Shown: positions 1-12,043, counted from the stretch's first letter. The stretch: 64,000 nucleotides of DNA from Hygrocybe punicea (GCA_963556145.1 OY744467.1:992001-1056000); one strand, 5' to 3'. A program made the numbers and translations. Notes: generated from the letters alone by a model not told the origin.

Positions 1-148
1 AAGGTTCACCATGCTTGAGGTTAAGAGCACCAGTGTTAGGTTCTACAAAAGTTTGTTGAAAGGTATCACGGGGAAATCATTGTTTACATTCACCTTTTGA
101 ATTAAGACAATATGGCTTTTTTTTGCCATCATGCCTGTCATGTAAATT

Positions 149-2995
149 TCATTGCAATAAAAGATCATCTACAACATCTTGAAACCTTTGCCACCATGTT
201 GATCTTTTGTTGTGATATTGACAATTCATGGAACAATTATATGATGGTGGATCTGGCATGACACATGTTGGTTGTTGATATTCAGGTTTCAACATTGTCT
301 GTTCCATTTTCTGTGATACCTCATCTTTAGAACCTGTCATGAATTGTCCTACACACAAACTTTCCAAGTATTCCACTAATGTTTTCTGAAAGTCAGAATT
401 TTCACCCATAATTTTGTCACGTATTTCCTGAGGTATAAGGCATCCCTTTATCCACAGCAGCATATGAAGATGCAAGGTAAGATGTCCTTGTTCCTCTACC
501 GTTGCATAATAACCTGATGTGTTTCCATAAAGGCCAGGATGAGATTCATTTATTCCTAATATATGTTTGATGAACATTTCAGTAGTAAAGTGAAAGAAGC
601 GGGCTCCAGCAACTGGATTGTTTGCAATTAGTTTGTAACAATCCTGGGGTTGACGTAGTTTAGGATAAAACTTTTCTTTGTTGTCAGCATAATATAAGCA
701 TAGTGGGTGATTGATATCTGCAGGTGCAAAAGTGATAAACCAAGTTGGCGCACCAATACAGGATATCAGAGACCAAATCTCATTTCGCATGTATTTCTTG
801 TTAGTAATTGAACCTTTTACCTGACCAGCTACATGTTCCAAGTCTGAAATGAGCTTATAGCATGCTTTTTCTTCAGGTGTATCTGGTTTGACCCTATCAC
901 CTCTAGACAGTCTTTTAGAGAGATCATCTAAAACAGTTGTATTGATATTCATCAAGCAATCTGCAATATCATTGAAATTGTGTTTATTAGTCAACAGATA
1001 TCCACCTGTTGTACTGTCTTTGATTTGTTCCTGATTGAATGCAATCAGTGGAAAATAGGGATCGGTTTGAAATCTTTTGTCATGGTACATCAGAAGATGC
1101 CTTTTGTGCATCACATCACTGATGCTTAAAACATCCTTGTCAATGCTGCTAATACCACCCAAGCCATATGGAAATAGGCAGGGGAACATCATAGGATATA
1201 ATTGAAGATTATTAAAGAACGATTCTGGATTTCTAGCATGGCTTATGGCAAGAACACCACCATGGTCATCTATCAAGTGCTTGGTCGCTCTAGCTATTAA
1301 TGCCTTTGGACTTGTAATATCTAGATTTTCGCCAGTTACTCCACTAACAACAAAGGGACAAGGCCCATCTTCCACACCATCTTCCTCTTCCTTGTCAAAT
1401 GCACTAGTGGCTTCTGGTTCCTTATTTGTGTCTGCTGGTCGATATGCAATCACAACAGGAATTCCATGATCTGGATATTGTTCTAGATTTTCATATGAGA
1501 TATCTAAATCATAGTAATCCATGTGGTTCAATTTCAGCCATTCTAAAGCTGCAGAAACTCGCCTTCGGCGAACCAATAAAGGTGTTCGCTCCATGTCTTC
1601 TGGAGTTGGTCTGGCAGGACCAGTAAAAATGAATGCTAGCACTTCATCAAGTTCTTTAATTGTTGGAGGCAATCGTTGATATATCTTTGGTGTTGGGTTT
1701 TGAAACATGATGGCATTTGCTTGCATTTTATGCATCCCAGATGACACACGAACAATACATTTGTTGTGACGAACACGGGCAATTAAAAGTTGTTCTGCAA
1801 ATGTTAGATTTTGAAGTTGTGCAGGAATTCTGCCCATCCAAAGTCCATTTGCCAAAGCATATTTGGGAGTTTGGCCTTTGTTTAGACTGAGCACACATGG
1901 CTTGCATATCCATTTACATGTGTCATCTAGCACTGGACCTTTCATATCCTCTATTGGATCAGAACAATGATGTCGTTCACATCTTGTGATTCCCATATTT
2001 TCTCTAGTTAATATTTTCAGATTAACTTTCATCTTTGACAATAAAGACATGTTCTTCAATGCAACCAATTGACCGCACACGGCACACCCACTTTCTTGAA
2101 AACATTCGGGTGATGTATCTCTGCACCAGTTGCAGATTATGGTTTCCTTCAATTCAATAGATGGTGGAGGAGGAGGAAATGATTGCTCATCTGACGTGTC
2201 CAATTCTTCTTTTATTTTAGGCTGAGATTCTTCATTTCCGCACTCATTTGTTTTTGTCATTTGTTGGCTTTTGTACCACTTTTTACACTTATCTTTATTT
2301 GATTTAATATCATGCACATGAAAAATGGAAACATAAGTATCACAAGCTGAACAATTATGCCTCATTAATGCAGCAAATAGATCTTGTCCATGTAATCTTC
2401 GTAATGTCTTTGACAAATATATACCATGTATTGTCGTTATTTCTCCACTATCCTTCACCGTCAACTTTGGTAGAAGTTCATGCAAAGGCATTTTAACACA
2501 CAGATATTTTTTTCTATCTCCATATACAATGTTGACCTCCTGTTGATCAACATGACCCACATATGCAAATAATATGTCAGAATCATGGTTGATATTATTA
2601 GAAGGGAGCATGAAAGATTGAAGAAAGTTAACCTTGAATGTTGGTATTCGTTTACCACCACCAATGTAGTGATATCTATGAATGGAATTTATATATAAGG
2701 ATTTAAACAAGTTTTTGAATAAATTCAAATTGAACACAATTATGTTTGAATGACAATGTGTCAACATGAAACATAGTGTGATCCACAGAAACGTTGCATG
2801 TGATAGAGAACTAGTAATAAAATGAAATAAATATGATCTGGAATCATGTCGTCTCAATAGAGACCGCATGAGCAAGGCCTTGATCATTTTACAACAACAT
2901 TGGACAGTGATAGGTTTGAGAAGACAATACAAAGCAGAGAGATATTTAGGAGGTAAGAAATATGTTCTGGCATATTGAATAGAATATAATTGCAT
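149..2995 (-). pseudogene. Helitron Rep protein, N-terminal and HUH part (copy 1)
   Basis: The 948-codon open frame is the first half of a Helitron replication initiator/helicase. Residues about 290-540 hold Cys-rich segments (CxxC pairs) and the block that resembles the DUF6570 region of fungal Helitrons. The end of the frame holds the Rep HUH motif, LHLHMLLW, the metal-binding site for single-strand nicking. Known family chemistry: HUH nucleases nick one strand and attach through tyrosines. The two tyrosines would lie past the stop at about position 147, where this copy has TGA and copy 2 has TTA. Unlike copy 2, this copy keeps the uninterrupted join LESLCVGQF near position 357. The upstream part of the gene (4219-4553) is separated by the MITE. 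Inactive by inference. Confidence 0.85.
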
Positions 2996-3035
2996 TTTGA
3001 ATGCGCTATCTTTAAATGTAGTCCAAACAAATAAT

Positions 3036-4210
3036 TAGGGTGTAGCACGGGTGACCCGCGGGTCCCCAGGCCGAACACTGTACCCGTACCCACAGACACC
3101 GCACCCGTCACAGGTCCGGGTCTGCATCACCCGCCATCGGACACGGGTATAGTGGTTACCCGCGTCACCGTGCGGGTAGCGGGTGGGGGCTCGTCCCACT
3201 CCGTCCTGGTCATTGTTGACCTCGCGAATGCCTCGCCATGTCAATTGACATGCGGCTGATGCGGTTTGTGAGGTCATTTGAGGGGGCCATGGTCCTGCCA
3301 ACATTGTTATTGACAGCCCCATGGCCCTCCACCCCCTGGCCCATTCTTGTCCCACGTCGCGTCGTTGCCAACCTCGTCACCGTTGGCCAATTGGCTGGCA
3401 TCGTCGTGGCTGTCATCGTCGTGGCCGTTGTTGTCCTGGCTGTCATCGTCGTGGCCGTTGTTGTCCTGGCCGTTGTCGTCGTGGCCATCACCGTCGTGGC
3501 CGTCATCGTCGTGGCCGTTGTCGTCCCAGCTATCGTTGTCGTGGCCGTTGTCGTCCCGGCCGTCATCGTCCTGGCCGTTGTCATCCTGGCCATCATCATT
3601 CTGGCCCTCGTCATTGTCCAGGCCCTCGTCGTCCACGTCCACGTCGCCCTGTCTGCGTTGCCCTGTCTGCGTTGCCCTGTCTGCGTTGCCCTGTCCACAT
3701 CACCCTGTCCGCGTCACCCTCATCACCGTCGCCGTGCTGTCGCGAGGTCTTCGTGTGTGTCTCCGTGCTGGAGACCTCGCAAACACGCGTTGACGCATCG
3801 ACTGACGCGTCAACGTTGTTTGAGAGGTGTGGACTGGAAGGCAGGGGGTTAGCCGATGTCGGTGGTGAATGATTTGGGCACGTACCTGTGCTGGTAAGTG
3901 GGCGCACCACTCTCCCAGCCGTTTCCCTTCGTCACCATGTTGTTGTTGCTGTTGTTGGTTGGTGTGGTGGTGGTGGCGGCAGCGGTTTGGGTATAACTGA
4001 ATTATTAGATATGTTAAATGAATGAATTAAAAGTATAAAAAAAACATACCTTTGGGGCTTGCGGCCCTCTGTGCTAACCTGTGGATAACCATCTACTGCG
4101 GGTAAGGGTGTGCGGTAGTACACGGGTTGCCAAATTGGGACACCGTACCCGTACCCGATCAACCCGCAGCCCAAAAACCGCGGGTTTACCTGAACCCGTG
4201 CTATACCCTG
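3036..4210. mobile_element. hAT-type non-autonomous element (MITE) with 8-bp TSD
   Basis: The 1175 bp insert has terminal inverted repeats TAGGGTGTAGCACGGGT (left) and CAGGGTATAGCACGGGT (right, reverse complement). It is flanked by an exact 8-bp duplication, CAAATAAT, at 3028-3035 and 4211-4218. An 8-bp TSD and a T/CAGGG start are typical of hAT elements. Helitron copy 2 has the undisturbed empty site at about 28300-28308 (ATTATTCG on plus). The interior has no transposase, only GC-rich minisatellite and ACCCGCGGGT-type subterminal words. GACCCGCGGGTC at 3053-3064 is a perfect palindrome. Confidence 0.9.
3400..3710. repeat. GC-rich minisatellite inside the hAT MITE
   Basis: Roughly 15-bp units alternating between GTGGCCGTTGTTGTC-like and CTGGCTGTCATCGTC-like run from about 3400 to 3620. 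Three 14-bp units (CCCTGTCTGCGTTG) follow near 3647-3690. Long open frames on both strands here are by-products of the 3n period and have no gene-like composition. Confidence 0.8.
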
Positions 4211-4218
4211 CAAATAAT

Positions 4219-4553
4219 GCATTGAGCGTCAAATTATTTTTTGATATTTCATTGAACTTTACAAATTGTGTTGCATTTATTTGCATCAGTATTGTTGCAT
4301 CGCCCTGATCTGGGGCAAACTCATGTTCTATGAGTTCTCTTTGCAAAACACCCAGTTCTTGGGCCAGGGTCAATATCAAAGGAACAGAAATTGGATCAGG
4401 AGAGATAAACATAAGTTGGTCTTGGCATAGTTGTGGAAATAATGTTGCATTTGCAAGGAAATGTAGACAAGTCAAAATTGCAATGCAGACATGGATGGTG
4501 TCGTGGAGATTCATGAGGATTTGTGACAGTAAGAGGAAACACCGCCCATACAT
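4219..4553 (-). pseudogene. N-terminal segment of the Helitron Rep frame (copy 1)
   Basis: A reading frame starting MYGRCFLLLSQIL at 4553 runs to the MITE edge. It matches 27970-28300 of Helitron copy 2 residue for residue, with scattered changes. In copy 1 the frame is open across the point where copy 2 has TAA (near 28271). This suggests the ancestral Rep started upstream, near here, about 110 residues before the Met at 2995. The MITE then cut it. The segment is hydrophobic at the start and has no recognised domain. Confidence 0.55.
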
Positions 4554-5500
4554 CTATTTAACTAGTTAAGTGGTTCGGATCATGAATAACAATTAACACA
4601 ATGGTATTGATCATATGACATTATATTATTTGTAAGCTCTTCCCAAAACATCATAAGGTGTGCCTGAATCTTTCGAAACCTGTGTTTGTTTTTATTCCAT
4701 TGGATGTTCTCGTGACATACATTGATACAGGCCAAAAATGCACCTGTACCATGAATAGCTGCTTTATGATCTTATTAGGGGTTAGACTGACTGAGAACCA
4801 TGGTACCCCTTTTCAAGATATTTTGTGGATTTAATCTTCAGACTCTTAGTGATATTTCTAGCTTGCTCAACAGACAAAACAGGCTGAACCAGCCTGTTTG
4901 ACAACTATGCCTGTTTGACAACTGATTGGTAACTTGTAGAAATCATCATTGCTCTTTATCCTTGTCAGAAATATATTGTCATTTCTATGGAGTTGTACAT
5001 ATCATTCTCACACAAGTATACTGTATTATTCCAGTACTGAATAGTCATAGCTTCCCTTGGAGTGACAGTTATGTTTTCCACTACAAGAGGGGGATTTGTT
5101 AAGGTCCATAAAGTTGGCAATTCTGGTTTCTTACCTATATTCAATTTGAATTTTCATTAGCTCAAATGAGAGTGATCTAAGGTTGTGCTTCTCAAGTTGA
5201 GTGAGAAGGTGGCTGTGCTATGACTGAACTGAAAGTAATACATTCACCAGGTTATACTTTAGACAAATGGATTTTCAGTCACCAAGATTGATGCCTTACG
5301 TTGTATTTATGTTTACTATCTTGCCTCAATTGGTATGGTCACAGAAAGAAAAGTAACACAAGTCATTTTTGAAGAGAGTAGCAAAAAGAAATATATACAG
5401 ACACTGTATAAATGTAATAGTAGCGGTACATGAGGAGGACATCGAGGGCACAAATTGTCAACAAGTCACCACAGAAACCAACGACTGAGATAAAGTGTTT
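4554..5500 (-). other. Non-coding Helitron interior between captured gene and Rep
   Basis: No gene is seen. The stretch is conserved in copy 2 at about 26930-27965, so it is part of the Helitron and probably holds the promoter of Rep. It is AT-rich with no recognisable element boundaries. Confidence 0.55.
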
Positions 5501-6091
5501 TTAGTCAAATATAATCAATACTCCACAAAGGTAGGACTTACTGCACCCGAAATTAAGGCCCAGGATCCAGCTTGGATGTCGATGCCTTGGGAGATGAAGG
5601 CCTCGTTTGGCTCTGAGGAATTGAGAGTAGGATTTCAGGAGGAACGATATTGCTCCAATCCACATCCATTGATGAAGCACTGGGCTCTGCAGGGGTCGAT
5701 GACTGGTGGCATGACGATGCATGTGTATTGGGACGGAATCCTAGGACATGGAGAAGATCAGAATTGGAATATATACAGCCTATGATGTAATGTTGAAATA
5801 CATACCCGGAGTCGGAGACTTCTTCGGTGGCTTCACCAGGTTGAGCTTCTCTGCAATAATGTCCACTTGCTCCGAAGCAACATCCAATTTCCTCCTCTTT
5901 GCCATCTCGCCATCCTCGTGACCATCGCTGGGAGACACCTTTTCGGGTTTGGGAGGTCCGTCGTCGTTGTCCATGGTTATATCATTATCAACATCCAACA
6001 ACCCCGCCCACTCTGGTCCTAAAATGTCCAACTTCGCGGATTCCGGTGCCACAACATCCGGCTCGGGGGCGATGGGTGGCTTAATCTCCAT
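5500..6091 (-). pseudogene. Captured 3' fragment of a host-type multi-exon gene (copy 1)
   Basis: On the minus strand this fragment encodes a nuclear-protein-like tail, starting MEIKPPIAPEPD and running through KRRKLD. An intron (about 5745-5805, GT..AG) is retained, followed by a last exon rich in Ser/Pro. It matches exons of the gene at 24983-26906 with only a few residue differences. Because the intron is kept, it was captured as DNA, not through RNA. The similarity starts abruptly at 6091 and the rest of the gene is missing. The frame is open further right through foreign sequence, giving a chimeric start (MAHTPLV) that comes from the neighbouring Helitron end. Confidence 0.8.
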
Positions 6092-6147
6092 AAAGGCAGC
6101 TATACCATTCCCATTACTTCTGTTATCCCTTATATGTATCAATGTCA

Positions 6148-6200
6148 CTAGTGGGGTGTGGGCCATTGCTTTGCATGGCAGGTTACTCGTCCCTTTTTAG
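6148..6200 (-). mobile_element. 3' terminus of a second Helitron (hairpin plus CTAG|T)
   Basis: Read on the minus strand, GGGACGAGTAAC is followed by a hairpin (GCCAT..GC, loop AAA, GC..ATGGC) and CCCACACCCCACTAG, then T. This is the classical Helitron 3' end (hairpin then CTRR, host T). It matches the terminus of Helitron copy 2 at 35759-35808 at nearly every base, but the adjoining sequence at 6200 onward differs. It therefore belongs to another, probably non-autonomous, element extending to the right. Its 5' end was not found. Confidence 0.75.
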
Positions 6201-7128
6201 TAATGAGAGAATAAGTGGATACAAATCATTCAGTATTATGATGCTGCTATGATAATCAATATTTGCAAAGTTATTAATATTTCCTTTATTATTACATACT
6301 GATGCCATTCAGATACCATTCAGATACCATACTACAATGATATAGCTTTCATAATTGATTATACCCTGTTCCTTCCAATTTGTCATAATGCAATATCAGA
6401 TCCCAAATTGGCATCTTTCATATCAAGTTTGCAGTGTTCATGCTGGCATATATACAACTAATTTACTACTCTATCAGTAGTCATAGTTACTCTGTGAAAG
6501 TTTTACAGAATACATAGTAAGTATATCCAGAAACTCTAAGTATCTGAATTATTTGTCGGGTCAAGAATGACCTCCTGTGAGTATGGTAGAAATAAACACA
6601 TGTACAATGACACCAACTGCACTTGTATTGGAACCACTTTGATAAGATCACTGGGTTTGATGATACCAGAATCAACAAGATGACTGGTTCAGCTTGTGCA
6701 CTAGCAATGCTTCCGATTCATGAAGCTGTGAAGTTGGTGACATAATGTTCTTGTGTAACAGTTTGATCAGTGTTGAACACCTGAACCAATTCCAGCACAC
6801 ATGATGAAGATAGGTGTGACATGCACGAATGGAATTTATGGAACAGACAGTGTCTGTTGCACTGCAATGCTGCATACTGTGTCTGGGACACTGGCCCAAT
6901 GATTTACTGAAATCCATTCAGCCTGTTTTACCAGTATTGATAATGTATTAAGTATGAGGTGCATTGCAAGGATATGTAGCACTTGTACAGACCCATCCAA
7001 TATACAGGTCATACTATTATGTCTACAATGGGATTGCCGAGGGTTGAAGGTGGAACATTGTATTATACCTCTTTGACAAGAAATCACTGCTTGCATTGGG
7101 AACGATTTCAATGTGCATATTATATATG
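6201..7128. other. No gene seen; presumed body of non-autonomous Helitron
   Basis: The sequence is AT-rich with only short fortuitous frames and no motif recognised. It lies inside the element implied by the Helitron 3' end at 6148-6200. Confidence 0.4.
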
Positions 7129-7131
7129 ACT

Positions 7132-7504
7132 CACTGGATGCAAGCCATAGTATTTCAACTCAAAATATCTTGAAGTTATCTGGAAATTAATCCATGTTAC
7201 TTTAATACAACATTGTGAGAAAAAATTTAAAAACCTTCTAAATAATGTCAGTTTGTTTTAAAGGAAGTTATCATAAAGGTATCTTGAGTGCTATCTTAAA
7301 AGAAATACAATTTCATAGTCTTGAAACATCTTGGTTTTCTTATAATGTTTATCATATCTTTATGATACCTGTCTCAGAAATGTACGAAAAATATGCACTA
7401 AATATGTAAATGTTCTCTGCAAATGACATGTTAAAATAATATGGATTAATTTCCAGGCAATTTCAAGACATTTTTATTAGAAATATTATGGCTTGCATCC
7501 AGTG
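7132..7504. mobile_element. CACTA-type foldback MITE with 3-bp TSD
   Basis: The 373 bp insert begins CACTGGATGCAAGCCATA and ends with its inverted copy. Imperfect pairing runs far inward (for example 7260-7290 against 7345-7375). It is flanked by ACT at 7129-7131 and 7505-7507. A CACT(A/G) start with a 3-bp TSD fits the CACTA/EnSpm group. No coding capacity. Confidence 0.82.
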
Positions 7505-7519
7505 ACTGCAACACAGACA

Positions 7520-8460
7520 CATCTGATATAATGTGTGTACAATTGTGGGTGGAAGGGGAATGCATCAGAAAAAGGCTGGGATATCTACTGAACACTGACT
7601 GAACACTTTCAACCTGTACGACGAGTAGTCAATGTGTGCATTAATGATAATTCTAATACACATTGTACATGTAGCTACACAACAGATACATCAAATACGT
7701 TGTTCGTACAACTATTTGTGCAAGGGAAATGCCACAGATGAAGGCTGGGACATCAACCGAACACCCTACCGAACATACCGAACACTTTGCAAGTAGTCAA
7801 TGCTTGCATTAATATTAATTCTAATACACATTGTACTGGTAGCTACACTACAGATACATCGAATACGTTGTTCGTACAACTATTTGTGCAAGGGAAATGC
7901 CACAGATGAAGGCTGGGACGTCAACCGAACACCCTACCGAACATACCGAACACTTTGCAAGTAGTCAATGCTTGCATTATTATTAATTCTAATACACATT
8001 GTACTGGTAGCTACACTACAGATACATCGAATACGTTGTTCGTACAACTATTTGTGCAAGGGAAATGCCACAGATGAAGGCTGGGACATCAACCGAACAC
8101 CCTACCGAACATACCGAACACTTTGCAAGTAGTCAATGCTTGCATTAATATTAATTCTAATACACATTGTACTGGTAGCTACACTACAGATACATCGAAT
8201 ACGTTGTTCGTACAACTATTTGTGCAAGGGAAATGCCACAGATGAAGGCTGGGACATCAACCGAACAACTTACCGAACATACCGAACACTTTGGACCTCT
8301 TCAACAAGTAGTCAATGTTTGCATTAATATTAATTCTAATGAACATTGTACTGGTAGCTACACTACAGATACACCGAATACGTTGTTCATACAACTATTT
8401 GTGCAAGAGAAATGCCCCACATGCAGGCTGCGGCATCTTCAGTGTGTTTGGTGGATGTGT
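7520..8460. repeat. ~168-bp tandem repeat array
   Basis: The marker word CAAGGGAAATGCCACAGATG starts at 7721, 7889, 8057 and 8225, an exact 168-bp period. Degenerate units lie before it (from about 7520) and after it (about 8404). Each unit carries CCGAACA words and a GTTGTTCGTACAACTA palindrome-like stretch. The array looks like subterminal transposon sequence. Short frames within it are spurious. Confidence 0.88.
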
Positions 8461-8790
8461 TCGGTGTAGTATACCTAGTCATACCAGTCGATGGACATCC
8501 ACCAAACATGTCCACCAAACACACCGGATGTGTTTGGTGTAGTATACCTAATCATATTGGCTTACCAACATCCACCGAACATGTCAACCGAACACACGGG
8601 TTCAACATGTTCGATGTGTTCAGTGTAGTATATCTGGTTATACCACTGTACTGACATGCACCGAACATGTCCACCGAACATGTTCGATGTGTTCGGTGTC
8701 GTATATCTGGTCATACTAGTTTACTGACATGCACTGAACATGTCCACCAAAACACCGTACAGATGTTTGTGCAAATGACTGCGCCAGATT
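8455..8790. repeat. CCGAACA/TGTTCGG palindromic repeat block
   Basis: The block has multiple inverted and direct copies of CCGAACA and TGTTCGG spaced by GTAGTATAyCTrGTCATAC segments. CGAACATGTTCG at 8675-8686 is a perfect 12-bp palindrome. The same composite unit recurs at 24300-24610 and in short form at 17405-17465. Confidence 0.8.
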
Positions 8791-9271
8791 AAAGCCACCT
8801 ACCAAACACTCACCGCACACATTTGGACCTGTGTGACAAGTGTACAATGGACACTGTTTGACCTCATTTCATTATCAACAATTCTATTACACACAGTAGA
8901 TGTGGCTACATGACAGATACCACTGACATATTGTTCATTCATACACGGCGCATTGCATTATGAATGCATGTGATCATTATCAGAAACCAATTGCAATTGC
9001 AATACCAACATGATATAACACTACCCATTTCCAATTTTGGCTGCTGTGATCCGGCTGCCTTATTGTTCTTGCCGATTGGGACAACAAATTCTCACACTCA
9101 ACTCCGCCCAGTCACATGGTTTTATAGTTATTCCCAGGGCTTCCAAATTGTTCCCACAGTTTCACAAAATTGTTCCCACAGCTTGGCAAATTAGAGTCTG
9201 ACCCTGAGTTTGAGAATCCACCGTATAGAACGATTCCCTTATAGGGACTCGTAACTTAAAACTTTTATAAA

Positions 9272-10912
9272 TTGCTAGTACTACTGGTATATACTGTTAC
9301 TAGTGCCAGCGCTGGTGCCATGCTGGTCCTGGCATGTTGCTGGTGCTGTGCTATACCCGCGAGAAACCTGGTGGTGGTGCCGTTGCATCCCTGCTGCTGC
9401 CGCTGGTCCCACTTGGTCTCTGCCAGTGCTCCTGCTGATACCAGGACATCCCAATCATTTCAATCCCATGCAGCTGTGGTCATTAAACTTCTCACCGCAG
9501 CGGATCAGAATAGTGGAGATACCCTCGGTATCTTCACATATGTGGCTGTGAAGGACTACCAGAAAATGCTATGTATGTGGCAGCACGAAGATTGTTCCAA
9601 GCCGTTCTACAAATGTCTCCTTGGTGTCCCACCATCCCAGGCCAAAGCCGGTCGTCGTCCTTTTCCAGTTTCACAGTTGATAACGACCTTTTTGGGTAGG
9701 CGAGACGCCGACTTTCTCGAATCACTTTTGCAGCCTCTCAATGAATACTTCCTGAAACTATCTAAACTTGGGATCCCAAACCTGATGAAGTTGGCAGTCG
9801 ACTATATGACTGATTCAGACCTTCCCCCCATTTACACCATGAACACTTGTGAAGAAGTCCACCGATTACTATGCCATCTCCTCCGGTGCTATGATTGATC
9901 TCTTCTAGCACTTGATAAGTTCACAGGTACACCTTTGTCAGACAAGAAGATGGAGGATTTTGAAGCTGCTGTCCATTGTTTCACCACGTGTGCTCTTATG
10001 CTCCGGGACTTCACTTATTCCTCTATTCTTGTGGAACATATTTCTAGGATCCAACCTGTGGACCCTCATGCTCGGCGGCTTGATGGTTGGATAGATGCGG
10101 AAAAGGGTGAGGAAGTGCTGGATTCAGAACTCGTTGGCGATGCTTACGCCAATTGGTTGTGGTCACGGGTCATTTATTTTGAGGCCACGAATAACCTCAT
10201 TGGAATTGCCTCTCAGTTTCGTGGTGTATCTCTCAAAATTCTTACCATTCAGCATGCAGAAGTGGCTTTATGCTCCTGGCGGGAGGTTGTTGCAGAAGTC
10301 TTGTCTTCCTCCAGTCCTAGTGGCTCCTCAAGTTGCAGTCTGCAGGATGCGATTTTAGCAATTGAGAAAGTGATATCGAGGAACATAAGCTTCAGGAAGC
10401 AGCTAAAGGGCGACATGTTGTTGGGCAAGAACTTCCATGGAATGCCCCACTGTGAAGCCTTCCTGGCCAGCCTTATCCACTGCTCCAATTCACTTGAAGC
10501 TCACAACATGGACGGCTTTACTGTAGGACATCTCTATTCTCAATATACCATAGCATCCTTCTGATTTCTTATCATGTAGAATTTGAACCCCATCTTCGCG
10601 GTTTCCGACAGGTGCTGTGCTGCATGTTCTCACTTGTTGTCCCTTTTAGGTATCCCAGAGCCCCTGCAGTTCCATGGGTGGGATTCACATCAGGAGGTTA
10701 TTGCATGTAATCTGCCCCCGTATCTCCCAGCTCCCATCATCGACTCCATGATAACCCACTTCGGCACAAAGTTGAATGTTGTCATACAGAAGTTGTACTC
10801 TGCTACTCAGTCTGAATCGTGGCAGCAGAATGACTCTCATGTTGCATCAACTACTACTAAGTTTCCTTTCTTCTCTGATTTCTTGAACAGGATTTGCAGA
10901 TACCTGACTTGA
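9272..10912 (+). pseudogene. OTT_1508-like deaminase-fold protein (passenger gene), with in-frame stop
   Basis: The same frame runs from 9272 through 9935-10520. After an intron from about 10522 to 10570 (GTAGG..TGTAG) it runs on to 10912. The C-terminal part has the hallmarks I associate with the fungal OTT_1508-type deaminase-like family. These are an H-x-E site (MPHCEAFL, near 10445), then IFAVSDRCCAAC (near 10600) as the Cys pair for zinc, and a conserved NLPPYLP. Deaminase-fold enzymes use His/Cys-Cys zinc and a Glu. The substrate of this family is not known to me. A TGA at 9896-9898 interrupts the frame between CYD and SLLALDKF. The start is uncertain because the first 60 codons are low-complexity. 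It lies inside the transposon TIRs, so it may be cargo. Confidence 0.5.
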
Positions 10913-10919
10913 TCATGGC

Positions 10920-12043
10920 GTCACCCCCAAAGCCCGGTATTACTTCGTTATTTTTCCTGAGACGTAACATTTTTGTTTCCATCTGTTCCAGGACACTATG
11001 CACCTAATTTAGTTCTCGTGTACAATATATAACATTGCTTGTGAACTACCGCAGATGCAAGTCAAAATATCAGGACTGTTACTTTTACTGAACAGAAACT
11101 CTGTATGTATGCAGTGATAGGTATTCTTGCGGCAAATGCCGAACTTTGTTGATTTGAGAGGCCTGCCCTAAACAAGTTTGCAATAGCAATAGCTCTAAGA
11201 CAAGCACCTATTTCTCTCTTCCCTCACTCAGGCTGCCAAAGTGCTGAAACAATGGTTTGCCCTACGAGGTCAGTGTAATGGATAATAACGGTCTACAACT
11301 TGAATACACGTGCGATAATCATGATAGTCGTCATGACCGCTTTATAATTTAGCTACTAGGATGTGGATGTAATGGAAAACTGGACTAGTAGCCCTGGTTG
11401 GGATTGACGCGTAAAATGTTGCAATGTCCTGACAGCCCGATAAGTCAGATATGTGCTCGTATGTGCTGCATGTGATGAATCTTTGAGCACTGGCCCACGG
11501 TCATCATGTAAGAGGTGGATCTTGTCAATGATGAGCAGGTGACGAGGTTAGTGATCCGTTTGACTCCACACAGCTGATTTGCACACCTCTTGGGGTGTAT
11601 GCATCTCACCACAATCTTGTTGTAGAGCATGCTGGCAGTGATGCCCTTCTTCCTTGTGTTCCTTGCGCCAACCATTCACTATGGGGAAATGTCATTTGAA
11701 CCGCTGGGAAGACCCTCAACTTCATGCCAAGTTTGCACTGGGAAGCGCATCATGGTGTGCGACACAGAGGGCCACGGTGAGCATCCAACTCCTACTCTTT
11801 TGACAAGGCGCTTCAAACGTCGGAGATGCAGATCAATCACCTTTATAAGCCCTTCAAGTTTGTGGCTTAATCCTACTCACATCGTCACGGTAGTAGTTGT
11901 CTTGTTAAATAAATCATGTGTACCGTAGAATTTCGAGTTCATACAGTTTTCAGCCCTATTATAACTACCAATCTGCGAGTCTGGGTTTGGATCTTACTTG
12001 ACTCACTCATCCGAGTCACGGATGCCCTACCAATGACTCATCC
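10920..12043. other. Interval between passenger gene and transposase; no gene recognised
   Basis: Only short unsupported frames are seen. The last 100 bp resemble 46310-46390, upstream of the Plavaka relic, so the interval probably contains transposase 5' flanking sequence. Confidence 0.4.

Larger units (their letters stand above)
1..6091 (-). mobile_element. Helitron copy 1, truncated by window edge and interrupted by a hAT MITE
   Basis: This is a rolling-circle transposon read on the minus strand. Positions 1-3035 plus 4211-6091 line up colinearly with 26368-31330 on the plus strand (Helitron copy 2), through coding and non-coding parts. The two differ by scattered substitutions only, so they are sister copies. 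The 3' end and helicase lie beyond position 1. The 5' similarity stops at 6091. The copy is inactive. A 1175 bp MITE splits the N-terminal frame, and the frame past 149 contains TGA stops where copy 2 has sense codons (near 145-148 and near 88). Confidence 0.88.

Noticed and set aside
3210..3910. Long overlapping reading frames on both strands (up to 204 codons)
   Set aside because: They arise from a 15-bp minisatellite whose period is a multiple of three; the composition is monotonous and no domain is present.
8455..8790. CRISPR-like array
   Set aside because: Units are palindromic and uneven with no unique spacers; the genome is eukaryotic.
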